64,000 nucleotides of DNA from KBS50 sp042666615. Its GTDB lineage: Bacteria; Actinomycetota; Actinomycetes; Mycobacteriales; Micromonosporaceae. The DNA lies in assembly GCF_042666615.1 (NCBI RefSeq), contig NZ_JBHTDD010000011.1:1-64000 (forward strand), written 5' to 3'. The notes beneath the pieces are model-generated. The model had not been told where the DNA came from and did no database searches. It worked only from the letters and a program-made list of their open reading frames with translations. A program made the translations under genes and the position numbers. This document shows positions 48,148 to 55,868 of the stretch, one piece after another. Positions within the stretch are counted from its first letter, which is position 1. Each line of letters starts with the position of its first letter.

Positions 48148-49480
48148 CGGCGCGAGCCAGGAGGTCGCCGACGGCGGCCCGGACCGGGTCGGGATCCGAC
48201 CAGCTCCAGTTGGGATGGGCCCGGTTGGTGAGCAGGGCGAGGACAAGTTTCCGGTCGGGGTCGACAAGCAGGGAGGGGCCGGCGAAACCGGTGTGCCCGA
48301 AGGCGCGGGGAGACGCGAGTCCACCCATGAACCAGCGTTGGTCGAGCACGACGCCGAGACCGTGGGCGGCGGTGCGATTGGGGCGTTCGGGGTCGACGGC
48401 GCGCTTTCCGGCGTTGTGGTCGGTCAGCATCCGGCGCACGGTGCCGGCGGCGAGGACGCGCGTGCCCCGGTAGGTGCCGCCGCCGAGCAGGAGTTGGCCG
48501 ATGACGGCGAGGTCGGCCGCGGAGGCGAAGATGCCGGCATGGCCGGCGACGCCGCCGAGCCGGTTCGCCACGTCGTCGTGGACGGTGCCGCGGAGCAGGC
48601 CGCGGGACGAGCGGGCGTCGGTGGCCACGAGCCGACTGACCCTGCCGTCGCCGGACAGCCACGAGGTGGGCTTGAAGCCGGTGTCCCGCAGGCCGAGTGG
48701 CCCGGTGAGGTTGGCCTTGAGGGCCTCGTCGAGACGCTGTCCGGTGACCTTTTCGACGATCCTGCCGGCAGCCATCAGACCGACGCTGGAGTAGCGGAAG
48801 GTGTCGCCGGGCACGGCTCCGGCGATCAGCGGGGTGGTGAGCACCGCCCGCCATCGGGACGCGCTGTCCGGCAGGCCGGTGACGGCAGCGCCGACCGGTA
48901 GGCCGCTGGTGTGGGTGAGCAGCATCTCGACCGTGACCCGGTCCTTGCCGATGCCGGTGAAGTCCGGCAGGTAGTCGCGGACCGGGGCGGCGAGGTCGAC
49001 GCGACCCTTGTCGACCTGCTGGAGAAGCAGGATGGCGGTGTAGACCTTGGTGACCGAGGCCAGGTCGAAGATCGAATCGGGGCGCATCGGGACCCGCCGG
49101 GTCGCCGGCAGGAGCTTCGGCCCGGCCGCGTACCGCAGCGCCTCTCCGACGGCGGTGTGCGCGGTCGTGGCCCCGTCGACCAGAACCAGCGCGACGGCGC
49201 CGGGGAAGCCGCGGTGCCGGACGGTCTGCGGCGCGTCCGGCAGGTGACGCCGCAGCAGCGCTGTCAACTCCGGGGCGTAGCGGGCCTGGCCGGCGCTGCC
49301 AACGCCCGCACTCGCCGCCGGCCCCGCTGGGCCGAGCCCGGCGCTGCTCCCAGGGGCGGCGTCGGTCGCGCCGCCGCCGGGCGCGGGCGCGTCGGCACCG
49401 TCACGCTGGCCGCAACCGGTGAGGGCGGCGGTCGCGGCGGACAGACCGGCGCCGAGCAGCGTACGGCGGGCGAGTGGCAT
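48140..49480 (-). CDS. lipoprotein serine hydrolase (class C beta-lactamase/PBP-like)
   Basis: A 446-residue protein with a Tat-type lipoprotein signal: MPLARRTLLGAGLSAATAAL, then TGC. A 50-residue Gly/Ala/Pro linker leads to a PBP-like domain. The nucleophile motif is SIFDLASVTKVYTAILLLQQ (SVTK), the second motif is FRYSSVGLMAAGRIVEKVTG (Y-S-S) and the third is AFGHTGFAGPSLLVDPDRKL (HTG for KTG). This is the esterase/D-Ala-D-Ala-peptidase branch; real beta-lactamase activity is not implied. It should sit on the outer face of the membrane. Its 5' region was copied to 31800-31940. Confidence 0.9.
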   Translation of the reverse strand: MPLARRTLLGAGLSAATAALTGCGQRDGADAPAPGGGATDAAPGSSAGLGPAGPAASAGVGSAGQARYAPELTALLRRHLPDAPQTVRHRGFPGAVALVLVDGATTAHTAVGEALRYAAGPKLLPATRRVPMRPDSIFDLASVTKVYTAILLLQQVDKGRVDLAAPVRDYLPDFTGIGKDRVTVEMLLTHTSGLPVGAAVTGLPDSASRWRAVLTTPLIAGAVPGDTFRYSSVGLMAAGRIVEKVTGQRLDEALKANLTGPLGLRDTGFKPTSWLSGDGRVSRLVATDARSSRGLLRGTVHDDVANRLGGVAGHAGIFASAADLAVIGQLLLGGGTYRGTRVLAAGTVRRMLTDHNAGKRAVDPERPNRTAAHGLGVVLDQRWFMGGLASPRAFGHTGFAGPSLLVDPDRKLVLALLTNRAHPNWSWSDPDPVRAAVGDLLARAVT

Positions 49481-49627
49481 GCCGGTGATGATGGCAGCAC
49501 ACCCACACCGGCGCCACCGTGCGGCCGTCCCCGCGCCCGGGCTGCGCAGCCGGTGCCGGCCGACCTGTCGGCCGCCCAGCCAGGCCCTGCCGGTCAGGGA
49601 GGGTTTGTGGAGACAAGGGACGGGAAC

Positions 49628-49786
49628 ATGGCGCGAATGATCGCACTGATCGTCGCCCTGTTGCTGGTGTGGCTGGCTCTGGTGGTCGTGGGACTCGTGG
49701 TGGAGGGCCTGTTCTGGCTCTTCGTCATCGGAGTGGTGCTGTTCGCGGTGACGGCCCTCGTCGGCTGGCTTCGCAGACGAGTGTGA
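49628..49786 (+). CDS. small hydrophobic membrane protein
   Basis: A 52-residue protein, MARMIALIVALLLVWLALVV then VGLVVEGLFWLFVIGVVLFA, ending GWLRRRV: two membrane spans and a positively charged tail. GGAGACAAGGGACGGG lies upstream. Similar two-span proteins of about 50 residues are widespread and unassigned in actinomycetes. Confidence 0.7.
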   Translation: MARMIALIVALLLVWLALVVVGLVVEGLFWLFVIGVVLFAVTALVGWLRRRV

Positions 49787-49830
49787 CCCCGCTTCCGGCT
49801 CGGACTGCGGGGCCCGGCGTCAGCCGGGCC

Positions 49831-50682
49831 TCAGAACAGGGTCGCCGGGCCGACCGGTGCCGGCTCGGGCAGCGGCGCCACCCCGGGTAGGCGGGCGCGG
49901 ACCTCGTCGTGGAACCGGCGGGCGAGGGCGGGGGCATCCGCGTTGTCGGGGGTGTGCACGAACACGGTGGGCGAACGGCCCTCGCGCAGCCAGCCGCTCA
50001 CCACGTCGAGCAACGGCCGCCAGCCCTCGACGGTCCGGGTGGGGTCGTCCCGGCCAAGGTAACGGACGATCGGGCGGTCGGTCAGCGCCCGCGTCCGCAG
50101 TGGCGTACGCGGCTTGCGGCTCCACGCCTCCCGCTCGGCGTCGCTGGCCGGCTGGGTGCGGAAGAAGGCGGTGGTGTCGAAGGAGACCCATTCCGCGTCG
50201 AACCGGGTGAGCGTCCTTTCCAGCATCCCCACCGCCCCCGGATCGTCGAAGAACGCGGGGTGGCGGACCTCGACGGCGTACCGGTGGCTGGTGGGCAGGC
50301 CGCCCAGGAAACGGGCGAGCGCGGGTACGTCGGTGGGCCCGAAGGTGGCCGGAAGCTGGATCCACAGGGCGTGGGCCCGGGGGCCGAGCGGTTCGATCGC
50401 GTCCAGGAACGCGTGCAGGTCCGTGTCGCCACCGGCGAGCCGGTGGTCGTGCGTGACGGCCCTCGGCAGCTTGAGCACGAACCGGAACCCGGGCTCGGTC
50501 TGCCGCGCCCAGGACGCCACCGTCTCCCGGGCCGGCGTGGCATAGAAGGTGGTGTTGCCCTCGACGGCGGTGCACCAGCCGGCGTAGGCGCGCAGCCGCT
50601 CCTGGGCCGCCAGCGGGTGCGCCAGGAACCGGCCCTGCCAGGACTTGTGCGTCCACATCGCGCAGCCCACGTGCAACCGCAT
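49831..50682 (-). CDS. DUF72 (YecE-like) TIM-barrel protein
   Basis: The start is taken at 50682 (MRLHVGCAMWTHKSWQGRFL) because AGGGAG lies 5 nt upstream. ATG 50715, overlapping the spermidine synthase stop, is the alternative. DUF72 hallmarks: G-x-A/S-x-W near the start, GWCTAVEGNTTFYATPARET (VExNxTFY), EPGFRFVLKLPRAVTHDHRL (F-K-P), LWIQLPATFGPTDVPALARF, HRYAVEVRHPAFFDD (E-R-H) and VFVHTPDNADAPALARRF (N-N-x-x-x-x-A). The function is unknown. It lies last in the speH-speE operon. Confidence 0.9.
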   Translation of the reverse strand: MRLHVGCAMWTHKSWQGRFLAHPLAAQERLRAYAGWCTAVEGNTTFYATPARETVASWARQTEPGFRFVLKLPRAVTHDHRLAGGDTDLHAFLDAIEPLGPRAHALWIQLPATFGPTDVPALARFLGGLPTSHRYAVEVRHPAFFDDPGAVGMLERTLTRFDAEWVSFDTTAFFRTQPASDAEREAWSRKPRTPLRTRALTDRPIVRYLGRDDPTRTVEGWRPLLDVVSGWLREGRSPTVFVHTPDNADAPALARRFHDEVRARLPGVAPLPEPAPVGPATLF

Positions 50683-50707
50683 CCGACTCCCTGCCACGGG
50701 AGGCGAG

Positions 50708-51577
50708 TCAACCATCGGTGAGGTGCCGCAGGTACGGCGGGAGGACCCGGGAACTGTGGTAGGTCTCCGGTGACAGGTAGCCGGAGGTGCCGGCGATCCG
50801 GTCGAAGGCCGCGGCCAGGGCCGCGTCGCCGGGCTGCGCCCGGTCCGCCGCCAGCAGGAACCCGAAGCTGGTGAGCTGGTAGCCGGGCACCACCGCGTGG
50901 TGCAGCGCGACGTGGTCGAACAGGCCGGCGACCCGCCGGTACATCGTCGCCACCTCGTCCGGTTGGAACGTCAGGGAGCCGCACTGCAGGCTCAGCACGC
51001 CGCCCGGCGTCAGGACGTCGCGGCACCGGGCGAGGAAGTCCGTCTCGAACAACCGTTCCGCCGGGCTGTCCGGAAGTGGGTCGGTCAGGTCCAGCACCAC
51101 CAGGTCGTACCGGTCCCGGGTGCGGGCCACGAACTCCGCCCCGTCCCCGAGCACCAGGCTGGTTCGCGGGTCGTCGTAGCCGCCGCCGGAGACCTCCGGC
51201 AGGTACGTCCGGCTCACCTCGACGACGACCGGGTCGATCTCCACCTGCACGACGGATTCCACCGTGGACATGCGCAGGACCTGTCGCAGCGCGCCGCCGT
51301 CACCCCCGCCGACGATGAGCGCGGTGCGCGGTGCACCGTGCCGGACCGCCGCGGCGAGCGCGAGCATCTCGTGGTAGACGAACTCGTCGGACACCGTGGT
51401 CTGTAGGATGCCGTCGATCACCAGGATCCGGCCGAAGAACTCGGTGTCGAGCACCAGGATGTGTCCGTACCGGCTGTGTTTGTCGTACACCGTCGCGGTG
51501 ACCGCGATGGCGATCTCCACCCCCTGACGGCCGTACGGGAGGGCGCGCTCGATGAAGACCTCGGGTCGGGCGTCCAC
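50708..51577 (-). CDS. speE: spermidine synthase-like polyamine aminopropyltransferase
   Basis: Transfers the aminopropyl group of decarboxylated AdoMet to a polyamine. A 289-residue protein: FFGRILVIDGILQTTVSDEF (the LD/IDG-x-Q-x-x-x-x-DE strand), FVYHEMLALAAAVRHGAPRT (YHE), ALIVGGGDGGALRQVLRMST (GGGDGG), VVQVEIDPVVVEVSRTYLPE (E-x-D) and YDLVVLDLTDPLPDSPAERL (D-L-T-D-P, catalytic Asp). It starts 4 nt after the AdoMet decarboxylase stop. Aminopropyl acceptor choice (putrescine or other) cannot be read from sequence. Confidence 0.92.
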   Translation of the reverse strand: MDARPEVFIERALPYGRQGVEIAIAVTATVYDKHSRYGHILVLDTEFFGRILVIDGILQTTVSDEFVYHEMLALAAAVRHGAPRTALIVGGGDGGALRQVLRMSTVESVVQVEIDPVVVEVSRTYLPEVSGGGYDDPRTSLVLGDGAEFVARTRDRYDLVVLDLTDPLPDSPAERLFETDFLARCRDVLTPGGVLSLQCGSLTFQPDEVATMYRRVAGLFDHVALHHAVVPGYQLTSFGFLLAADRAQPGDAALAAAFDRIAGTSGYLSPETYHSSRVLPPYLRHLTDG

Positions 51578-51581
51578 GCCG

Positions 51582-52031
51582 TCACCGCCTGGTCAGCACG
51601 TGTCGTTCGACCGAGGTGGCGCCGAAGAACCCGGCCGTGAAAGCCGTCGCGGCGTCGATGTCGAACTCCTTGCAGGAGAAGATGTTGAGATAGGCGGCGT
51701 TTCGCGCCTCGCTGAAGTGGCCGGTGATCGAGCTGGTCTCGATGAGCTGGACGATCGAGTACCCGGTCGTCTTCGTCTCGTTGAGCCCGAACCGCTCGGC
51801 GAACAGGTCGCCGTACCGGCGCATGCCGATCAGCTCGCAGAGGTCCCGCACGTAGGCGGCGAGCCGGTCGGGGGAGCGGACGGTGTCCGGGGCGCAGCCG
51901 TGGAGGTTGAGCACCAGTTCCACGCCGAACGCCGAGGCGTCGTCGGGGTCCGCGGCCTCCGTCACGGTGACCCACCCCGCGTCGCGTGCGACCCCGCCCG
52001 CTGCCACCGGCGTCACGCTGTCGGCTCCCAT
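51582..52031 (-). CDS. speH: S-adenosylmethionine decarboxylase proenzyme (SpeH-like)
   Basis: Provides decarboxylated AdoMet for the next enzyme. The 149-residue protein has ASAFGVELVLNLHGCAPDTV, then YSIVQLIETSSITGHFSEAR, the ES-(H/x)-(I/x) self-cleavage region in which a Ser becomes the pyruvoyl group, and NIFSCKEFDIDAATAFTAGF with the conserved Cys. The N-terminal 35 residues are extra. The ETSSITGHFSE motif differs from the classical ESHISIH but matches the branch found with glutathionylspermidine-synthase-like genes. It is divergent from the lipoprotein gene of the other half of this module. Confidence 0.85.
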   Translation of the reverse strand: MGADSVTPVAAGGVARDAGWVTVTEAADPDDASAFGVELVLNLHGCAPDTVRSPDRLAAYVRDLCELIGMRRYGDLFAERFGLNETKTTGYSIVQLIETSSITGHFSEARNAAYLNIFSCKEFDIDAATAFTAGFFGATSVERHVLTRR

Positions 52032-52203
52032 CGGCCACCACGCTCCTCTCGCCTGCCGCTCGCACCGGGATCAACCTACCCATCCGGATCCAGCGCCCCG
52101 ACGCGAGTGGTCGCCGACGTGCCGGTCGGGGCGATTCCGTGGGTGGATGGGCTGTGGTACCAAGAGGCCCTGCAACACGGTTGTCACATTCATGGGGGAA
52201 GCG

Positions 52204-52611
52204 ATGTCACCGCCGTACCGTTCGAAGCAGCCGCCGGCCTTCCTCGCGGCGACGGTTTCGGCCTTCCTGGCCACCGGGCTCGCCGGCTGCGGGAATGACG
52301 ACGACGACAGTTCCCGCGGGTCGCAGCGGTACGTCCACTGCATCGACGACAATGGTCGGGTGGTGGACCCGGACCGGTGCGACGACACCCGGGTCGGCGC
52401 GTCGCCGTTCTGGTACTACCTGGCCGCGCGACGCTACACCACGGGGGCGGCCGTGCCGGGCGACCACAAGACCTCCCGGATCGATCCGTCCAACCAGTCG
52501 GCGCGGGCCGCGGCCGGCCTGCCGCGGACCGGCCAGGTCGGCGGCAGCACGGTCAGCAGCGGTGGCTTCGGCAGCGGTGGCACCAGCGGCACCAAGAGCG
52601 GCGGCAGCTGA
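52204..52611 (+). CDS. YgiB/DUF1190-like lipoprotein
   Basis: ATG 52204 follows GGGGGAAG. A signal peptide (residues 1-26) ends in the lipobox LAGC; an acidic stretch NDDDDSS follows. The body has a Cys pair (YVHCIDDNGRVVDPDRCDD) and FWYYLAARRYTTG, and the tail is Gly/Ser/Thr-rich with SSGGFGSGG. The layout and the SGGFG tail recall YgiB (DUF1190), which in enterobacteria is encoded next to YgiC, and a YgiC homologue follows here with a 1-nt overlap. It is anchored outside the cell; its molecular function is unknown. Confidence 0.7.
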   Translation: MSPPYRSKQPPAFLAATVSAFLATGLAGCGNDDDDSSRGSQRYVHCIDDNGRVVDPDRCDDTRVGASPFWYYLAARRYTTGAAVPGDHKTSRIDPSNQSARAAAGLPRTGQVGGSTVSSGGFGSGGTSGTKSGGS

Positions 52612-53933
52612 TGCTGCAGCGGCACCCCTGCGTGGGGCGGACCGGCTGGGAAGCGATCATCAAGCAGGACGGGGTCGTCTACTCCGACACCAGCGTTCCG
52701 GGTGGCGGCACGATGTCGTATTGGGTGGAGCACGCCTACTACCAGGTCAGCGAGCGGGACACCGACGACCTGGCGGCGGCGTGCAACGAGCTGACCACGA
52801 TGCTGGTCGAGGCCGGGGACCGGGTGATCGCGGAGCGCCTCTTCGGCAAGCTGGGAATCCCGCCGTTCGCGGTGCCGGCCATCGTGCAGAGCTGGGAGGA
52901 CGACGACCCGGTCTTCTACCACCCCAGCGTGTACGGCCGGATGGACCTGCGGTGGGGCAACGATCCGGCCCTGGTGGCCAGGGATCCCCGCCTCGCCCAT
53001 CCGAAGCTGCTCGAATACAACGCCGACACCCCGACCTGCTTCCCGGAGTCGACCGGCGCCCAGTGGAACTGGCTGATGCTCCACCCGACCGTGCGCGGCG
53101 ACCAGTGGAACAACGCGTTCGAGGCGCTGGTGTCCGCCTGGAAACGTAACCTCGAACTGTTCCAGCGGGGGCGCGGGCAGCGGGTCGACCTCGTCCACTT
53201 CGTCCACACGGCCGCCGAGTCGTCCGGCGAGGACCGGATGAACACCGCCCTGGTCGCCGCCGCTGCCGAGCAGGCCGGTTACCGGGTGAAGATGCAGTAC
53301 ATCGAGGACGTCAGGCTGGAGACCCTCGACGAGTCGTACGCGACGCTCGACGAGACCACACTCGCGCCGATGGGCCACTTCCTCGACGAGGACGGCGAGC
53401 CGATGCGGGTGGTCTTCAAGCTCTACCCGTGGGAGTGGATGCTGCACGAGCGGTTCGGTCGGACGGCCCTGTGGAGCATGCGGCAGCTCACCGGCACGAC
53501 GTGGGTGGAGCCGCCGTACAAACTGCTGTGGAGCAACAAGGGCATCCTGCCGGTGCTGTGGGAGATGTTCCGCGACGACCCGGTGCGTAGCCGGTACCTG
53601 CTGCCGGCCTACTTCGAGGGAGAGGAGCCACCGGGATTCCGCGACAACTGCGTGCGCAAGCCGTTGTTCGGCCGCGAGGGGGCTAACGTGACGGTGATCC
53701 GGGGCGGCGAGGTGGTCGCCGCCAACGGCGGCGAGTACGGCGCCGAGGGCCACGTGTTGCAGGAGTTCGCCGAACTCCCGGTCTTCGACGGCGTCGGCGG
53801 TCCCTTCCACGCCCTCACCGGAGTGTGGATGATCGACAACGAGGCCGCCGGGCTCTGCTTCCGGGAGAGCCGGGGGCCGATCACCGACAACGTGAGCTTC
53901 TTCGTCCCACACGTCATCACGGCCCAGGGATAG
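52611..53933 (+). CDS. glutathionylspermidine-synthase-like ATP-grasp ligase (YgiC/YjfC family)
   Basis: ATG 52611 overlaps the previous stop by one base. The 440-residue protein shows the preATP-grasp and ATP-grasp parts of the family: PVFYHPSVYGRMDLRWGNDP, PKLLEYNADTPTCFPESTGA (LEYNADTP, the hallmark), LDESYATLDE, VVFKLYPWEWMLHERFGRTA (KLYPWE), PPYKLLWSNKGILPVLWEMF (nucleotide-binding Lys), GREGANVTVIRGGEV and GVWMIDNEAAGLCFRESRGP (D-x-E/N metal site). The amidase domain of E. coli Gsp is absent. It should ligate a carboxylate to an amine, plausibly a peptide to the polyamine made by the divergent speH-speE genes. Confidence 0.92.
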   Translation: MLQRHPCVGRTGWEAIIKQDGVVYSDTSVPGGGTMSYWVEHAYYQVSERDTDDLAAACNELTTMLVEAGDRVIAERLFGKLGIPPFAVPAIVQSWEDDDPVFYHPSVYGRMDLRWGNDPALVARDPRLAHPKLLEYNADTPTCFPESTGAQWNWLMLHPTVRGDQWNNAFEALVSAWKRNLELFQRGRGQRVDLVHFVHTAAESSGEDRMNTALVAAAAEQAGYRVKMQYIEDVRLETLDESYATLDETTLAPMGHFLDEDGEPMRVVFKLYPWEWMLHERFGRTALWSMRQLTGTTWVEPPYKLLWSNKGILPVLWEMFRDDPVRSRYLLPAYFEGEEPPGFRDNCVRKPLFGREGANVTVIRGGEVVAANGGEYGAEGHVLQEFAELPVFDGVGGPFHALTGVWMIDNEAAGLCFRESRGPITDNVSFFVPHVITAQG

Positions 53934-53938
53934 GACCC

Positions 53939-54805
53939 ATGGTCAGCGACTACTTCTCCACGGCGGCGTGGACCGACTACGGCCTCGCCGCCGGCAAGAT
54001 CGTCATCTTCGGCGTCCTGGTGGCGTCACTGTGGTCGGTGGTGAACGTGCTGACCCACTTCGACGATCACGAGCAACTGTTCGTCCGCCACAACCGCTCG
54101 TACCTGGTCCAGCGCTGCGGCCTGCTGATCGGCCAGGGCGTCGCGATGTGGCCGCTGCTGGGATCGACCGGCCGGCCCTGGTTCGACCTGGCCTGGCTCC
54201 TGGGGGGCGGGCTCTGGGCGGCGCTGCTGCTCGGCGCGCTGTGGCCGGTGCTCAACCGGGTGATCGGCCACGGCGACATGACGGATCCGCAGGACCGCGC
54301 GGAGCAGGCGTTCAGCCTGGTACGCGCCGGGTTCTTCGTCGCCAGCGGCGCGGTGATCGCGGCGGCGCTGTCCGGCGACGCGCCGACGCTGGGGCAGGGC
54401 GTCGTGTCCACCGTCGTTTTCACGGCGCTGGGGTTGCTGACGCTGTACGCGGCGTATCGGGTCAACGGCATGGTGCCGCAGTTCGATCGGCTTACCCGGC
54501 ACCTGGCGCACGGCAACCTCGCCGCGGCGACCATCGCGGCGGGCTTCACGGTGGCGCTCGGCCTCGTGCTGCACACGGCGATCGCCGGTGACTTCGCGGG
54601 ATGGGCGAGCAGCCTCGTCGGCTTCGCGGTCACCGCGGTGCTGGCGATGATCGGCTTCTACCTGGTGAGTTGGCTGATGGACCGGTTCATCATCACCAGC
54701 GCCACACTCGCCGAGGTGGTGCGGGAGGACCAGCGGCTCGCGGCGACGGCGACCGCCACGCTGCTGGTGACCGTCGCCGCCGCCGTCGCGGCACTGCCCG
54801 TCTGA
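53939..54805 (+). CDS. DUF350 membrane protein (YjfL-like)
   Basis: ATG 53939 follows the ligase stop by 5 nt. The 288-residue protein has eight hydrophobic segments in two DUF350 repeats (AAGKIVIFGVLVASLWSVVN, CGLLIGQGVAMWPLLGSTGR; FDRLTRHLAHGNLAAATIAA, LVGFAVTAVLAMIGFYLVSW). DUF350 proteins are genomic partners of YjfC-type ligases and PspA-like stress proteins. Membrane anchoring or transport of the ligase product is inferred from that context. Confidence 0.88.
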   Translation: MVSDYFSTAAWTDYGLAAGKIVIFGVLVASLWSVVNVLTHFDDHEQLFVRHNRSYLVQRCGLLIGQGVAMWPLLGSTGRPWFDLAWLLGGGLWAALLLGALWPVLNRVIGHGDMTDPQDRAEQAFSLVRAGFFVASGAVIAAALSGDAPTLGQGVVSTVVFTALGLLTLYAAYRVNGMVPQFDRLTRHLAHGNLAAATIAAGFTVALGLVLHTAIAGDFAGWASSLVGFAVTAVLAMIGFYLVSWLMDRFIITSATLAEVVREDQRLAATATATLLVTVAAAVAALPV

Positions 54806-54920
54806 ACCCACCCGCCGAACGGTGTCCATGGACGTTTGCGGGTTCCGGTGTGTACCGGACCTGGCGGACGGAGACACCCACAGTCACCGAGAACAGGTTC
54901 GTGAGGCGACCCGACTGCGG

Positions 54921-55047
54921 CCTTTGCGCTGCTGTAGCCCACGCAACAGCAACCCACGGTAACCACGCCGGCCAGCCACCATACATCGATTGTTAGGTAT
55001 CTTACCAGGTGGTCTCCGGTGTTGCGTGGGCTACAGCAGCGCAAAGG
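54921..55047. mobile_element. MITE-like element with 28-bp perfect terminal inverted repeats
   Basis: The 28 bases at 54921-54948 (beginning CCTTTGCGCTGCTG) are exactly the reverse complement of 55020-55047. The 71-nt core (54949-55019) is relatively AT-rich, has a small GGTATCTTACC palindrome and no gene. Length 127 bp, long perfect arms and an intergenic site fit a non-autonomous transposable element. No target-site duplication is obvious in the flanks. A very stable RNA hairpin is the other reading. The flanks 54806-54920 and 55048-55146 show no gene. Confidence 0.6.
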
Positions 55048-55146
55048 ACACCGAGACCACCACCGTCACCCCACGAGACATCACACACGGTATACAACAG
55101 GAGGCCACCAACCGTTATCACGTTCCGCATTTACTGGACACCGCAC

Positions 55147-55186
55147 TAACCTGTACGGCATGCAGGACCCGGTGCCCAATGGCTGA
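55147..55186 (+). promoter_or_regulatory. leaderless promoter and 8-codon upstream frame before the YjbR-like gene
   Basis: TAACCT (55147-55152) precedes ATG 55160 by 7 nt. That ATG opens the short frame MQDPVPNG, whose stop at 55184-55186 overlaps the real gene's first codons (ATG 55179). Either the upstream frame couples translation, or the start assignment is off. Confidence 0.35.
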
Positions 55187-55553
55187 CGCCGAGGACGTCC
55201 GCCGGCTGGCGACGGCGCTGCCACACGTGGTGGAGATCGACAGCGACGGCTTCGACTTCCGGGTCGCCGGCAAGGGATTCGTCTGGTCCTATCCGGAGCG
55301 GAGACCCGGCAGGCCGCGGGTCATCCGGACCGACATCGCGGTGTTGTACGTCGGCGACGAGGCCGAGAAGCAGGCGCTGCTCCTCGGCGAGCCCCGGCTG
55401 TTCTTCACCACATCCGCGTACGACGGGGCGCCCCTGGTCATGGTGCGGCTGGCGGAGGTGGACGGTGACCGCCTGCGCGAACTGGTCACCGACGCGTGGC
55501 GGATGCGGGCCCCGGCGGAACTCGCCGGTGACCTCGACGACCCGGCGCGGTAG
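55179..55553 (+). CDS. MmcQ/YjbR-family protein
   Basis: A 124-residue protein: MADAEDVRRLATALPHVVEI, then DSDGFDFRVAGKGFVWSYPE, VLYVGDEAEKQALLLGEPRL, FFTTSAYDGAPLVMVRLAEV and LRELVTDAWRMRAPAELAGD. This is the CyaY-like double-wing fold of the YjbR family, proposed to bind DNA, but of unknown function. The ATG at 55179 gives the normal family N-terminus. A leaderless promoter-like TAACCT lies upstream, just after the MITE-like element. Confidence 0.85.
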   Translation: MADAEDVRRLATALPHVVEIDSDGFDFRVAGKGFVWSYPERRPGRPRVIRTDIAVLYVGDEAEKQALLLGEPRLFFTTSAYDGAPLVMVRLAEVDGDRLRELVTDAWRMRAPAELAGDLDDPAR

Positions 55554-55686
55554 GCGGCGTCTCGAAGTCGGTCGCGGGAGGTGTGGTGAGTGACGGCTCC
55601 TGGCACGCGATTGACGCGTCGCTCGACGACGCCCACCCCGGAAACCGGTTGCGGGGTAGCCGGCGGGTGTGAGTATCGTTCGGGCC

Positions 55687-55752
55687 ATGTCGAGCCCTGA
55701 GGCATCCACGGTGGGGGCTTTCGGTCACGCCGTCAGCCCCCTGAACCGCTGA
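55687..55752 (+). CDS. possible 21-residue leader peptide of the exporter gene
   Basis: TATCGT (55674-55679) lies 7 nt before ATG 55687, as for leaderless transcripts. The frame encodes MSSPEASTVGAFGHAVSPLN plus Arg and stops at 55750-55752, 116 nt before the Cmx-type exporter. The interval contains GAGACGTCTC (55836-55845) flanked by ACGAGA/TCTCGT, which could sequester or release the exporter ribosome site. Attenuation by a stalled ribosome, known for some chloramphenicol-resistance genes, is inferred. Confidence 0.4.
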   Translation: MSSPEASTVGAFGHAVSPLNR

Positions 55753-55868
55753 GTTCTCCGCCCACCTCCCGGCAGTCTCCGCTGCATGGGTGATGCGCGC
55801 ACGCCTTGAGTGGCTGGCCGCGGTGACGAGACGTCTCCTTCTCGTTCGTCCTCACCTCGGAGCTCGTG

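Noticed and set aside
54990..55178. Extension of the YjbR-like gene upstream to 54990
   Set aside because: It would run through the inverted-repeat arm and encode unrelated sequence; the family N-terminus fits ATG 55179.
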